NCBI GenBank assembly: GCA_028290765.1
Contig: JAQGJF010001058.1
Location: 1-13,267 of the forward strand
DNA from: Tardiphaga sp.
GTDB taxonomy: Bacteria; Pseudomonadota; Alphaproteobacteria; Rhizobiales; Xanthobacteraceae
DNA length: 13,267 nucleotides
Direction: 5' to 3'
The stretch's first letter is position 1, and every line of letters begins with the position of its first letter. Below, one piece after another: positions 6,610 to 13,267 of the stretch. The notes under the pieces are model-generated. The model saw nothing but the letters and a program-made list of their open reading frames with translations, had not been told where the DNA came from and searched no databases. The translations under genes and the position numbers were made by a program.

Positions 6610-7812
6610 ATGAACAGCAAGAGGTTCGCGCCTTCGCCGGCGACTGTTGCCGCAACCGTGGGCTTGTTGGCACTCGCCAGCGCAATGGGGATCGGGCGCT
6701 TTTCGCTGACGCCGATCCTGCCGCTGATGCAGCACGACCTGGGACTGACGTTTGCGCAGGGAGGCTGGCTCGCTACCGGCAACTATCTGGGATACCTGGC
6801 CGGCGCGCTGATCTGCATGGCCCTGGTACCCCGGCCGGCGCAAGCGATCCGTTTTGGTCTCGTTTGTGTCGCCGCTTTCACTCTTGCCATGGGACTGAGC
6901 GACCAGCGGCCGCTCTGGTTTGCGTTTCGGTTTTCTGCCGGGCTGGCGAGCGCCTTTGTTTTGATCGGGGTCTTCGCATGGGCGATGCCAATCCTCGCAC
7001 GTTACAACAAGGAGCGATGGTCCGGACGCATCTTCGCGGGGGTCGGTGTCGGGATCGCCTTTGCCGGCCTGTTGGGCGTGGCCGCCAGCGTTCAGGCCTG
7101 GGGCTCGCGCTCGACCTGGGTTGCGCTGGGCATCGTTGCCGCGGTGCTTGCGGTTCTGCTTTGGAGGCCGTTGGCCATGGAAGCGGTGCCGCCGGCATCC
7201 GCATCGCAACCCCGGGGCGCGATGTCTCGCCGGGTTTTTGTCGTGGCCGCCTGTTACGGCGTGTTCGGCTACGGCTACATCATTCCGGCAACTTTCCTGC
7301 CGGCGCTGGCCCGCGGCTACATCGACGACCCTGTCGTGTTCGGCTGGATCTGGCCGTTGTTTGGCACCGCTGCCGCCATTTCCACGCTTGCCGCCGCATG
7401 GTCAGGTCAACGCCTGGAGCCGCGTCGGCTGTGGACGCGAGCCCAGTGGGTGCTTGCGGCGGGCGTCGTCGCGCCCGTCGTCTCGGTCAACATGATGACA
7501 TTGCTGATCTCCGCGGTTTGCGTAGGCGGTACGTTCATGGTGATTACGATGGCGGGCATCAAGGAGTTGCTGCGGATCGGCGCCTCGCAAGCCGCGCGGG
7601 GTGTCGGCATGATGACGGCTGCTTTCGCCGTTGGCCAGATCGCAGGTCCCTTGACGGTGAGTCTGTTCGCCGGCTCGAGCAACGCATTTGAGGTTCCCAG
7701 CATCATCGCCGCGTCAGCACTGGCTATCGGCAATTTCGTACTTTCAGCCGATCGCCCCGACACCGAAGGAAGCGCCGGTTCCAACCGGCTCAGAAGCAGC
7801 CAGGAGGCGTAA
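6610..7812 (+). CDS. YbfB/YjiJ-family MFS transporter
   Basis: A 400-aa inner-membrane transporter, hydrophobic along most of its length, compatible with 12 membrane segments and a central polar loop near residues 195-212. The first helix and following region, GIGRFSLTPILPLM (27-40), QHDLGLTFAQGGWLATGNYL (41-60) and GYLAGAL (61-67), are the hallmark of the YbfB/YjiJ branch of the major facilitator superfamily (MFS_4), whose substrates are mostly unknown. The ATG at 6610 has no strong ribosome site, but the next in-frame ATG would delete part of helix 1. Its TAA overlaps the next ATG by one base (TAATG), so it is co-translated with the nitronate monooxygenase-like gene. Import of a nitro or related compound, or efflux of a product, are both possible. 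Confidence 0.87.
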   Translation: MNSKRFAPSPATVAATVGLLALASAMGIGRFSLTPILPLMQHDLGLTFAQGGWLATGNYLGYLAGALICMALVPRPAQAIRFGLVCVAAFTLAMGLSDQRPLWFAFRFSAGLASAFVLIGVFAWAMPILARYNKERWSGRIFAGVGVGIAFAGLLGVAASVQAWGSRSTWVALGIVAAVLAVLLWRPLAMEAVPPASASQPRGAMSRRVFVVAACYGVFGYGYIIPATFLPALARGYIDDPVVFGWIWPLFGTAAAISTLAAAWSGQRLEPRRLWTRAQWVLAAGVVAPVVSVNMMTLLISAVCVGGTFMVITMAGIKELLRIGASQAARGVGMMTAAFAVGQIAGPLTVSLFAGSSNAFEVPSIIAASALAIGNFVLSADRPDTEGSAGSNRLRSSQEA

Positions 7813-8780
7813 TGCTGAGGACCCCACTGTGTGACGTTCTTGGCATCGACGTGCCAATCATCCTGGCGGCCATGGGCGGCGGTGCTTCATCTGCCGAGTT
7901 TGCCGCTGCTGCCTCCAATGAGGGCGCGCTGGGCAGTATTGGATCGCTCTTTCGGACCACCGCCGCCGTCAAGCGCGACATCGACGTGGTGAAAGAACTG
8001 ACCAACCGGAACTTCGCGGTGAACCACATCCCGCCGACGTTGGACGCGGATGCATTCCGCCACACACTGGCTGCGCGGCCCGCCGTCATATCGTTCGCTC
8101 TCGGGGATCCCGGGGATCTTGTCCGGCAGGCCCACGACGCCGGCTCCAAAGTCATGATCCAGGTCACGACGGTCGCGCAGGCGATCGAAGCCGCCGGGCG
8201 TGGCGCCGACGTCATTATCGCGCAGGGCGGCGAGGCGGGTGGCTACGGCGGCATCGTCAGTACGATGGCCCTCGTCCCGCAGGTCGTCGATGTCGTTTCG
8301 CCGATCCCGGTGGTCGCGGCCGGCGGCATTTTTGACGGACGCGGCATTGCCGCGGCGTTCATGCTTGGCGCCGTCGGCGTCAACATGGGCACCCGTTTCC
8401 TCGCGTCCAAAGAGGCTCCGATCGAGGACGCATGGAAGGCGGCAATCGCCGCGGCCCAATCCGAGGATGCGGTGAAGGTTGAGGTGCTGAACGAGATCCA
8501 GCCTCTGCCTGGCACGGGCGGCTACGGCACGGTATTGCGCTCGTTACGCACGCCCTTCATGGACGAGTGGGGCACCAGGCGCGAGCAGGCGCGCCGGGAG
8601 CGCGGGCGCCTTTGGGCAGAAATCCAGGCCGGAATCCGGGCCGGCCGGCGCCACGAAATGCTGCTCACAGCGGGTCAGACTTCCGGGGGTATCAAGGAAA
8701 TTCTGTCCGTCGCCGAGATCATCCGCCAGCTGACTGCCGAGGCTGAAGCATTGTTGTCACGTGGGTCGGGATCAGCTTGA
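7812..8780 (+). CDS. Nitronate monooxygenase-family (2-nitropropane dioxygenase-like) FMN enzyme
   Basis: A 322-aa TIM-barrel flavoprotein of the nitronate monooxygenase / FabK-related family, which oxidises alkyl nitronates to carbonyl compounds and nitrite. The N-terminus RTPLCDVLGIDVPIILAAMG matches the family's opening strand, and phosphate/FMN-binding glycines follow in AQGGEAGGYGG (137-147), VVAAGGIFDG and GVNMGTRFLAS. The family's usual EAGGH has Tyr at residue 145 (codon TAC, 8244-8246) in place of His, which is the catalytic base in characterised members. The enzyme may therefore be altered or act on another substrate. AGGAGG at 7802-7807, four bases before ATG, is a strong though close ribosome site, inside the end of the MFS gene. 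Its function is probably linked to the compound handled by that transporter. Confidence 0.88.
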   Translation: MLRTPLCDVLGIDVPIILAAMGGGASSAEFAAAASNEGALGSIGSLFRTTAAVKRDIDVVKELTNRNFAVNHIPPTLDADAFRHTLAARPAVISFALGDPGDLVRQAHDAGSKVMIQVTTVAQAIEAAGRGADVIIAQGGEAGGYGGIVSTMALVPQVVDVVSPIPVVAAGGIFDGRGIAAAFMLGAVGVNMGTRFLASKEAPIEDAWKAAIAAAQSEDAVKVEVLNEIQPLPGTGGYGTVLRSLRTPFMDEWGTRREQARRERGRLWAEIQAGIRAGRRHEMLLTAGQTSGGIKEILSVAEIIRQLTAEAEALLSRGSGSA

Positions 8781-8836
8781 CGCGGACTACGCAGGGTGGC
8801 CGGCGGGAACCAGGATGTCTGCTGGTGGCACGCTTG

Positions 8837-8900
8837 AGGCTTTTGAAGCGGTCGATGTCATCGGCCGCGCCTTGGCGCGACCGGTTGGCCCGCAATGACG
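8837..8900. repeat. Candidate degenerate copy of a dispersed rhizobial intergenic repeat with a GC hairpin
   Basis: This is the non-coding 137-base gap between two convergent genes. On the minus strand it reads GTCATTGCGGGCCAACCGG, then a hairpin CGCGCC-AA-GGCGCG (8866-8879), then CCGATGACA and CGCTTCAAAAG. From memory this closely resembles a repeat common between genes in Bradyrhizobium and relatives (GTCATTGCGAGCCAACGGG, hairpin, CCGATGACAGGCTCC). GTCAT (8857-8861) and ATGAC (8895-8899) form an outer pair. No T run follows the hairpin, so a classical terminator is not supported, though the fold may help end both converging transcripts. Family assignment is recollection, not a search. Confidence 0.45.
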
Positions 8901-8917
8901 GACTTTGTGGATATTTT

Positions 8918-9634
8918 TTACACCGATACCGCGTAAAGCTCGTACTCGCCGCGCACCAGTTCGATGTGGGCGCGCATCGCGCTGGCGGCGCCGACGCGGT
9001 CACCGCGCATGATCGCGACCACGACGCGGTCGTGTTCGGCCTGGGATTTGGCGAGCCGGCCGAGATTGCGGAATTGGGCGCGACGGAACGGCTGGACCCG
9101 CACCCGCGTCGCCAGGGTCATCTCGGCGATGTAGGCGTTCTGCGAGCCGGCATAGATCGCATTGTGAAAGCGTTCGTTGACTTCATGAAAGCGATCCGGA
9201 TTGCCGGCATGACTCAAGAGCCGCAATTCCTCATGCACCGCTTCCAGCGCCTGACGTTCCGCCGGCGGCATGCGCTCGGCGGCCAAACCAGCACAGATCG
9301 CTTCCAGCTCGGCCATCGCCTCGAACATGCCGGTCAGCCGCTCGATCGACGGCCGCGCCACCACCGCGCCGCGATGGGCGCGCGAATCCACCAGCCCGGA
9401 GGCGACGAGCTGGCGCAAGGCCTCGCGCACCGGGGTGCGGGAGACGCTGAACCGCCGCGCGATCTCGCTCTCGTCCAGCGCCGCGCCCGGCGGCAGCGCG
9501 CCGCGCACGATGTCGTCGGCGAGTTGCAGTCGCAGTTCCTCGGCGCGGGTGGTCTTGCCCATATTGAGCGGCGGCCGGTCGACCCGGCTGACCGGTTCGA
9601 TGCCTCGCTGCGCTGGCATGTCCTCAAAGCTCAT
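8918..9634 (-). CDS. GntR-family (FadR/FCD subfamily) transcriptional regulator
   Basis: A 238-aa regulator with an N-terminal winged helix: LQLADDIVRGALPPGAALDE (37-56), then the recognition part IARRFSVSRTPVREALRQLV (58-77) and SGLVDSRAHRGAVV. The C-terminal FCD domain is all helical, with ligand/metal-type histidines in NERFHNAIY (H157), AEHDRVVVAIMRGD (H201) and RAHIE (H223). The position four before H157 is Asn153 where Asp is common. The ATG at 9634 overlaps the stop of the HpxZ-like gene (ATGA), which supports this start over Met25. As the last gene of the amidase operon it is the likely local, self-controlled regulator of that operon, sensing a carboxylate substrate or product. Confidence 0.9.
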   Translation of the reverse strand: MSFEDMPAQRGIEPVSRVDRPPLNMGKTTRAEELRLQLADDIVRGALPPGAALDESEIARRFSVSRTPVREALRQLVASGLVDSRAHRGAVVARPSIERLTGMFEAMAELEAICAGLAAERMPPAERQALEAVHEELRLLSHAGNPDRFHEVNERFHNAIYAGSQNAYIAEMTLATRVRVQPFRRAQFRNLGRLAKSQAEHDRVVVAIMRGDRVGAASAMRAHIELVRGEYELYAVSV

Positions 9635-10029
9635 GCCGGATCCCGCGGTTCGTCGATGATGCTGACATGCGCCGCCACGATCCGCCAGCCTTCGGGGAAA
9701 CGCACCCAGGTCTGCATCTGCCGCCCGACCCGCCCGATCATCGTCTCGCGATAGAACAGCGTCGAAGCGACGGCGGTATCCTTGCCATAGGCCGTGATCA
9801 CGGTTTTGGCGGTCTTGCGGATCAGGCCGACCGGCGAACGCGCCGCACGAAAGGCCTGGATCGCGTCGTAGCCGTAGAGGTTCTCGCCGATACCGTAGCG
9901 CAGTGTCCGGGAATCGTTGCGAAACAACGCGCCGAGGGTGGCGACGTCGTTGTTCACCAACGCCGTTTCATAGCGCGCGAACGCCTCGCTGACTTCGGCG
10001 ACGACATCGGGCAGGTCAACTTCCATCAT
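9631..10029 (-). CDS. hpxZ: HpxZ/AtzH-like protein (DUF3225, SnoaL/NTF2-like fold)
   Basis: A 132-aa soluble protein. The motifs YETALVNNDVATLGALFRND (20-39), GENLYGYDAIQAFRAAR (48-64) and GRQMQTWVRFPEGWRIVAAH (102-121) are those of the DUF3225 group, called HpxZ in oxalurate-utilisation operons and AtzH beside AtzE/AtzF. The fold is the small cone-shaped NTF2/SnoaL type, and the precise reaction is not settled. The ATG follows the amidase TGA directly, with AAGGA six bases upstream; a second ATG one codon later is also possible. The 3' end overlaps gntR by four bases. Its place next to an AtzE-type amidase and an AtzG-type small subunit makes the assignment firm. Confidence 0.85.
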   Translation of the reverse strand: MMEVDLPDVVAEVSEAFARYETALVNNDVATLGALFRNDSRTLRYGIGENLYGYDAIQAFRAARSPVGLIRKTAKTVITAYGKDTAVASTLFYRETMIGRVGRQMQTWVRFPEGWRIVAAHVSIIDEPRDPA

Positions 10030-11469
10030 TCAAAATCCTTTCGGTCGGGGTGCTGCGGCGACACCGGCGCGCTCCAGCGCATAGGCGACGCGCAACGCGA
10101 TGTCTTCCCGCCAGGGGGCGGCGATGATCTGGACGCCGATCGGCATCGGATCGAGCGGGATCGGCACCGCGACCACCGGCAATCCGATGAACGAGATCGG
10201 CTGGGTGTGAATGCCGATATTGGCCCGCACCGGCAGCTCGACGCCGTCGAGCACGAAGTTGACCTGGCCGAGCTTCGGCGCCACGCAGGGCGTCGCCGGC
10301 GCGATGATCACATCGACCGATTTGAACAGCTCCAGCATCTGGGCGCGGTACCAGCGGCGGAATTTTTGCGCGCGGTCCACCAATGACCCCGGCACCATCG
10401 CGCCGGCCAGCAGCCGGTCGCGCACCGCCGGATCGAAATCATTCGGGCGCTTGCGCAGCCGGTCGAGATGCAGCGAGGCGCCTTCGGTGGTGGTGATGAC
10501 ATAGGCGGCGGCGCGGGCGCGCGCGGCTTGTGGAATTTCCACCATCTGCGTGGTGCCGAGCGCCTTGGCGACGCGGGCCACGGCCTCCTTGGCCTCGGCG
10601 AACAGATTGGCCTGGAAATAACCGCCGGCGATCGCGATGCGAAGACCGCCGATATCCTGCGCCAAGAGCGCGCTCACCGGCTCGACCGGCCGCGTCGAAC
10701 ACGCTGCATCGGCGGTATCGGGGCCCTGCATGGCATCATAGGCCAGCGCCAGGTCGTCGACATTGCGCGCGAACGGACCGAGATGATCGAAACTCGCGAC
10801 GAACGGAAACGACCGTGCCCGCGACAGCCGGCCATAGGTCGGCTTCAAACCGAAGATGCCGCAGAACGACGACGGCACCCGGATCGAGCCGTTGGTGTCG
10901 GAGCCCAGCGCCAGCGGCACCAGCCCGCCGCCGACCGCGCTGCCGGAACCGCCCGACGAGCCGCCGGTCATCCGCGTCGTGTCGTGCGGATTGCGCGACG
11001 GCCCGTCGTGCACGTTTTCGCCGGTGAAATCATAGGCGTATTCGCCCATGTTGAGCGCGCCGACCAGCACCGCGCCGGCAGCCTCCATGCGCTCGACCAG
11101 GGTGGCGTCGCGCGGCGATGGCTTCAGATCTCGGTTGATCTTCGATCCGGCGCGGGTCGGCAGGCCCTGCACGTCGAACAGGTTTTTTACCGCAAACGGC
11201 ACGCCGGCGAGCGGCCCGGGATTTTTCCCCGCGGCAATTTCGGCATCGATGGCGCGCGCCCGCGCCCGCGCGCGGTCGGCGACGACATCGGTAAATGAAT
11301 TCAAGATCGGATCGTGTTTCGCGATCCGCGCCAGCGCCGCATCGATCGCGGCAAGCGCGGACATTTTGCGGCTTGCGACCGCGTGCGCGATCTCCGATGC
11401 CGGCTGCCAATCGCCGCTGGCTTGCACTGCGGTCTCAGGCTGCAAAGACACTGGCCGGCTCGGTTTCAT
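10030..11469 (-). CDS. atzE: AtzE/HpxY-family amidohydrolase (amidase signature enzyme)
   Basis: A 479-aa amidase-signature hydrolase. The Ser-cisSer-Lys triad is visible: Lys95 in VPFAVKNLFDVQG, cis-Ser171 in MTGGSSGGSGSAVGGG, and nucleophile Ser195 in GSDTNGSIRVPSSFCGIFGLKP. Known relatives hydrolyse 1-carboxybiuret (AtzE, with the small partner AtzG) or take part in oxalurate breakdown (HpxY). The gene starts inside the AtzG-like ORF, overlapping it by 35 bases, and the preceding ORF encodes that partner, so the two chains probably form a GatA/GatC-like complex. The ATG at 11469 is used; GTG or TTG codons six to eight residues later are alternatives. The neighbouring peptide-type ABC ATPase suggests the substrate is imported as a small amide or modified peptide. 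Length is normal and nothing is missing. Confidence 0.9.
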   Translation of the reverse strand: MKPSRPVSLQPETAVQASGDWQPASEIAHAVASRKMSALAAIDAALARIAKHDPILNSFTDVVADRARARARAIDAEIAAGKNPGPLAGVPFAVKNLFDVQGLPTRAGSKINRDLKPSPRDATLVERMEAAGAVLVGALNMGEYAYDFTGENVHDGPSRNPHDTTRMTGGSSGGSGSAVGGGLVPLALGSDTNGSIRVPSSFCGIFGLKPTYGRLSRARSFPFVASFDHLGPFARNVDDLALAYDAMQGPDTADAACSTRPVEPVSALLAQDIGGLRIAIAGGYFQANLFAEAKEAVARVAKALGTTQMVEIPQAARARAAAYVITTTEGASLHLDRLRKRPNDFDPAVRDRLLAGAMVPGSLVDRAQKFRRWYRAQMLELFKSVDVIIAPATPCVAPKLGQVNFVLDGVELPVRANIGIHTQPISFIGLPVVAVPIPLDPMPIGVQIIAAPWREDIALRVAYALERAGVAAAPRPKGF

Positions 11470-11617
11470 CGGGCAGCGGGAATTGGTCGACCAGCCGCGC
11501 CAGCCTCAGCGACACTTCGAGATTGGCGCGCACTGCGGGCTTCCAGGCATCCTCGACCGGAAGCGCCAGCGCCTTTCCGGCGGCGTCGATATAGTCATCA
11601 AGCGGATCAGCGGCCAT
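11435..11617 (-). CDS. atzG: AtzG/HpxX-like small subunit (DUF4089), 60 aa
   Basis: This 60-aa protein starts MAADPLDDYIDAAGKALALP and continues with ANLEVSLRLARLVDQFPLPD and EPASVFAA. The W-x3-V-x2-NL helix followed by FPLPDETEPA is the pattern of DUF4089 proteins (AtzG, HpxX), which resemble GatC and stabilise the AtzE-type amidase. The open frame extends upstream to 11779, but that part overlaps the ABC ATPase gene, and the ATG at 11617 fits the family N-terminus. The start lies 23 bases after the ATPase stop. The 3' end overlaps atzE by 35 bases, which favours coupled translation and balanced subunit supply. Confidence 0.88.
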   Translation of the reverse strand: MAADPLDDYIDAAGKALALPVEDAWKPAVRANLEVSLRLARLVDQFPLPDETEPASVFAA

Positions 11618-11640
11618 TCGTCTCTCATCGCTTCGCGGCT

Positions 11641-13267
11641 TCAGTGCACCGGCAACGGCGGATGCGGAATCGCCGTCAGCAGCTCGCGGGTATAGGCGTC
11701 TTGCGGGTTGCCTAACACGCTTTCGGACGAACCCTGCTCGACGATTCGTCCCGACCGCATCACAATGACACGATCGCACAACAGGCGCACCACATTCAAA
11801 TCGTGCGACACGAACAAATAGCTCATGCCCATCGATTGCTTCAAGTCCTGCAGCAGGTTCAGCACCACCGCCTGCACCGAGACATCCAGCGCCGCCGTGG
11901 GTTCATCGAGAATCACCAGTTTGGGGTGCAGCGCAATAGCACGCGCGATGCCGACACGCGCCTTCTGTCCGCCCGACAATTGATGTGGAAACCGGTCCAG
12001 CAGGTTGATCGGCAGGCCCACCAGCCCGGCCAGTTCTTCGCAGCGGGCGCGCAGCGCGTCGCGTCCCCTGACGTCGCCAAGCTGCATGATCGGATCGGCG
12101 ATGGCGCGTGCCGCGGTGAAGCGCGGGTTGAGGCTGTCGGTCGGATCCTGGAACACCATCTGGATGCTCTTGCGCAGGGGCAACCGCGCGAATGCGTTTG
12201 GAAGGATGCCGCCGATCTCGTCACCATCGAACACGATACGGCCCGAGGTCTGGTCGAGCAGCCGCATCACCATCATCGAGGTGGTGGATTTACCGCAGCC
12301 GGATTCGCCGACCAGGCCGACGCTCTCGCCGTGGCCGACGGTGAAGCTAATGCCATCGACCGCGCGGAACAGTTCGGGCTCGGTCGGCGGCTTGCGCGAA
12401 AACAGTTTTGTCAGCACGGCAGTCGCGCCTTGGCGCGGATACTCTTTCACCAGCTTTTCGACGACAAGGAGAGGCTTTGCGCTATCCCCCGCGGATGCGA
12501 CGGAAGCTGGCGTCGGCATCGCCGCTGCTTCCTCCTCCGGCAGCAGATCGCGCAACGAAACCCCAATCCGCGGCGTCGCCCGCATCAGCTTCTTGGTATA
12601 GGCGTGCTCGGGCTTGGCAAAAATATCCGCCGACAGCGCGGTTTCGACCACGCGGCCCTTCTCCATCACGACCACGCGGTCGCAATAGGCGGCAGCCAGG
12701 CCGAGATCATGGGTGATCAGGATGGTCGACATGCCCCGGCGTTTTGTCAGTTCGACGATCAGGTCCATCACGGCTTTTTGCGTGGTGACGTCGAGACCCG
12801 TCGTGGGTTCATCCGCGATCAGAAGCTGCGGATTGCAGGCCAGCGCCAGCGCGATCACCACGCGCTGGCACATGCCGCCCGACAATTCGAACGGATAGGC
12901 ATGATAGCGCTCGCGCGGACGGGCGATCTTGACCTGCTCCAGCGCCTCGATCGCCTTCTCGCCGCGATCGCCCGCCTGCGACTGCTGCACATGCTGGCGC
13001 AGCACGTCCTCGATCTGATCGCCCACTTTACGGATGGGATTGAGCGCGGCGCGCGGATTCTGGAAGATCATCGAGATTTCGCGGCCGCGCAGGTCGCGCA
13101 TCTGGTCTTCGGTGGCCGCCTTGACGTCGATGCCGGAAAACATCACCGAACCTTCGGCAATCCTGCCGGCGCGGTCGAGAATCCGCATCACCGCGTAGGA
13201 AGTCACCGATTTGCCGGAGCCGGACTCGCCGACAATGCCGAGCGTCTCGCCTTTTGCGACCGATATG
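11641..13267 (-). CDS. Dipeptide/oligopeptide-type ABC transporter ATP-binding protein with two fused ATPase domains, 5' end cut off by the window
   Basis: The frame is open from the right edge to the TGA at 11641, giving 541 visible residues, so only the extreme N-terminus is missing. It holds two complete ATPase modules, like a DppD-DppF fusion (GsiA/YejF type). Domain 1 has Walker A GESGSGKS (13207-13230), Q-loop MIFQNPRAALNP, signature LSGGMCQRV, Walker B LLIADEPTTGLD and switch ITHDLG. Domain 2 has Walker A GESGCGKST (near 12285-12311), Q-loop MVFQDPTDSLNPR, signature LSGGQKARV, Walker B LVILDEPTAALD and switch VSHDLN. Each ends in the oligopeptide-type tail (HAYTKKLMRATPRIG; DAYTRELLTAIP). 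It would energise a periplasmic-binding-protein-dependent importer whose permeases probably lie beyond the right edge. It heads the amidase operon as seen here, 23 bases before atzG. Confidence 0.92.
   Translation of the reverse strand, partial: ISVAKGETLGIVGESGSGKSVTSYAVMRILDRAGRIAEGSVMFSGIDVKAATEDQMRDLRGREISMIFQNPRAALNPIRKVGDQIEDVLRQHVQQSQAGDRGEKAIEALEQVKIARPRERYHAYPFELSGGMCQRVVIALALACNPQLLIADEPTTGLDVTTQKAVMDLIVELTKRRGMSTILITHDLGLAAAYCDRVVVMEKGRVVETALSADIFAKPEHAYTKKLMRATPRIGVSLRDLLPEEEAAAMPTPASVASAGDSAKPLLVVEKLVKEYPRQGATAVLTKLFSRKPPTEPELFRAVDGISFTVGHGESVGLVGESGCGKSTTSMMVMRLLDQTSGRIVFDGDEIGGILPNAFARLPLRKSIQMVFQDPTDSLNPRFTAARAIADPIMQLGDVRGRDALRARCEELAGLVGLPINLLDRFPHQLSGGQKARVGIARAIALHPKLVILDEPTAALDVSVQAVVLNLLQDLKQSMGMSYLFVSHDLNVVRLLCDRVIVMRSGRIVEQGSSESVLGNPQDAYTRELLTAIPHPPLPVH

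Noticed and set aside
8866..8879. CGCGCC-TT-GGCGCG hairpin as a factor-independent terminator
   Set aside because: The loop is two bases and no T tract follows on either strand. It fits better as the core of a dispersed repeat.
11641..13267. Two separate ATPase genes dppD and dppF
   Set aside because: One frame stays open through both modules and the linker with no stop, so this is a fused two-domain ATPase.
1..13267. CRISPR arrays, tRNA or rRNA genes, insertion sequences, toxin-antitoxin or defence genes
   Set aside because: I saw no spaced repeat arrays, cloverleaf-like or ribosomal sequence, transposase/integrase motifs or typical defence domains. Nearly all bases are taken by the transport, enzyme and regulator genes listed.

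Overview
The window is GC-rich, densely coded DNA. Its gene content (a liv-type amino-acid/amide ABC operon, a dipeptide-type ABC ATPase next to an AtzE-family amidase, several LysR/GntR regulators) and one degenerate intergenic repeat point to an alphaproteobacterium of the Bradyrhizobium/Rhodopseudomonas type. This assignment comes from gene style and memory, not from a database search. I see no rRNA, tRNA, CRISPR array, transposase, integrase or phage gene.

Layout. (1) Bases 1-4552, minus strand: a branched-chain-amino-acid-type ABC transporter operon read livG-livF-livH-livM-(42-aa small ORF)-livK. livK runs off the left edge. livG carries a one-base deletion after its Walker B motif. Nearly all junctions are 1- or 4-base overlaps. 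(2) Bases 4553-5620: an AT-richer divergent promoter region with a 9+9 bp inverted repeat, then a LysR-type regulator on the plus strand, the likely controller of the liv operon. (3) Bases 5654-8780: a second LysR-type regulator on the minus strand, diverging from a two-gene plus-strand operon for a YbfB/YjiJ-family MFS transporter and a nitronate monooxygenase-family flavoprotein. The 80-base gap between them holds clear dyad symmetry. (4) Bases 8781-8917: a convergent gap with a candidate degenerate dispersed repeat. (5) Bases 8918-13267, minus strand: a compact operon read as a double-domain dipeptide-type ABC ATPase (cut by the right edge), an AtzG/HpxX-like small subunit, an AtzE/HpxY-family amidohydrolase, an HpxZ-like protein and a GntR/FadR-type regulator.

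Together these are three small uptake or catabolic modules for nitrogen-containing small molecules, each beside its own regulator. The amidase module resembles the hpxXYZ part of oxalurate catabolism and the AtzG-AtzE pair of cyanuric-acid catabolism, but here it is coupled to a peptide-type importer, so its real substrate is open.

I did not find a clearly new defence or mobile system. The points most worth checking are the translationally coupled 42-aa ORF between livM and livK, the livG frameshift, and a Tyr where the nitronate monooxygenase family normally has its catalytic His.
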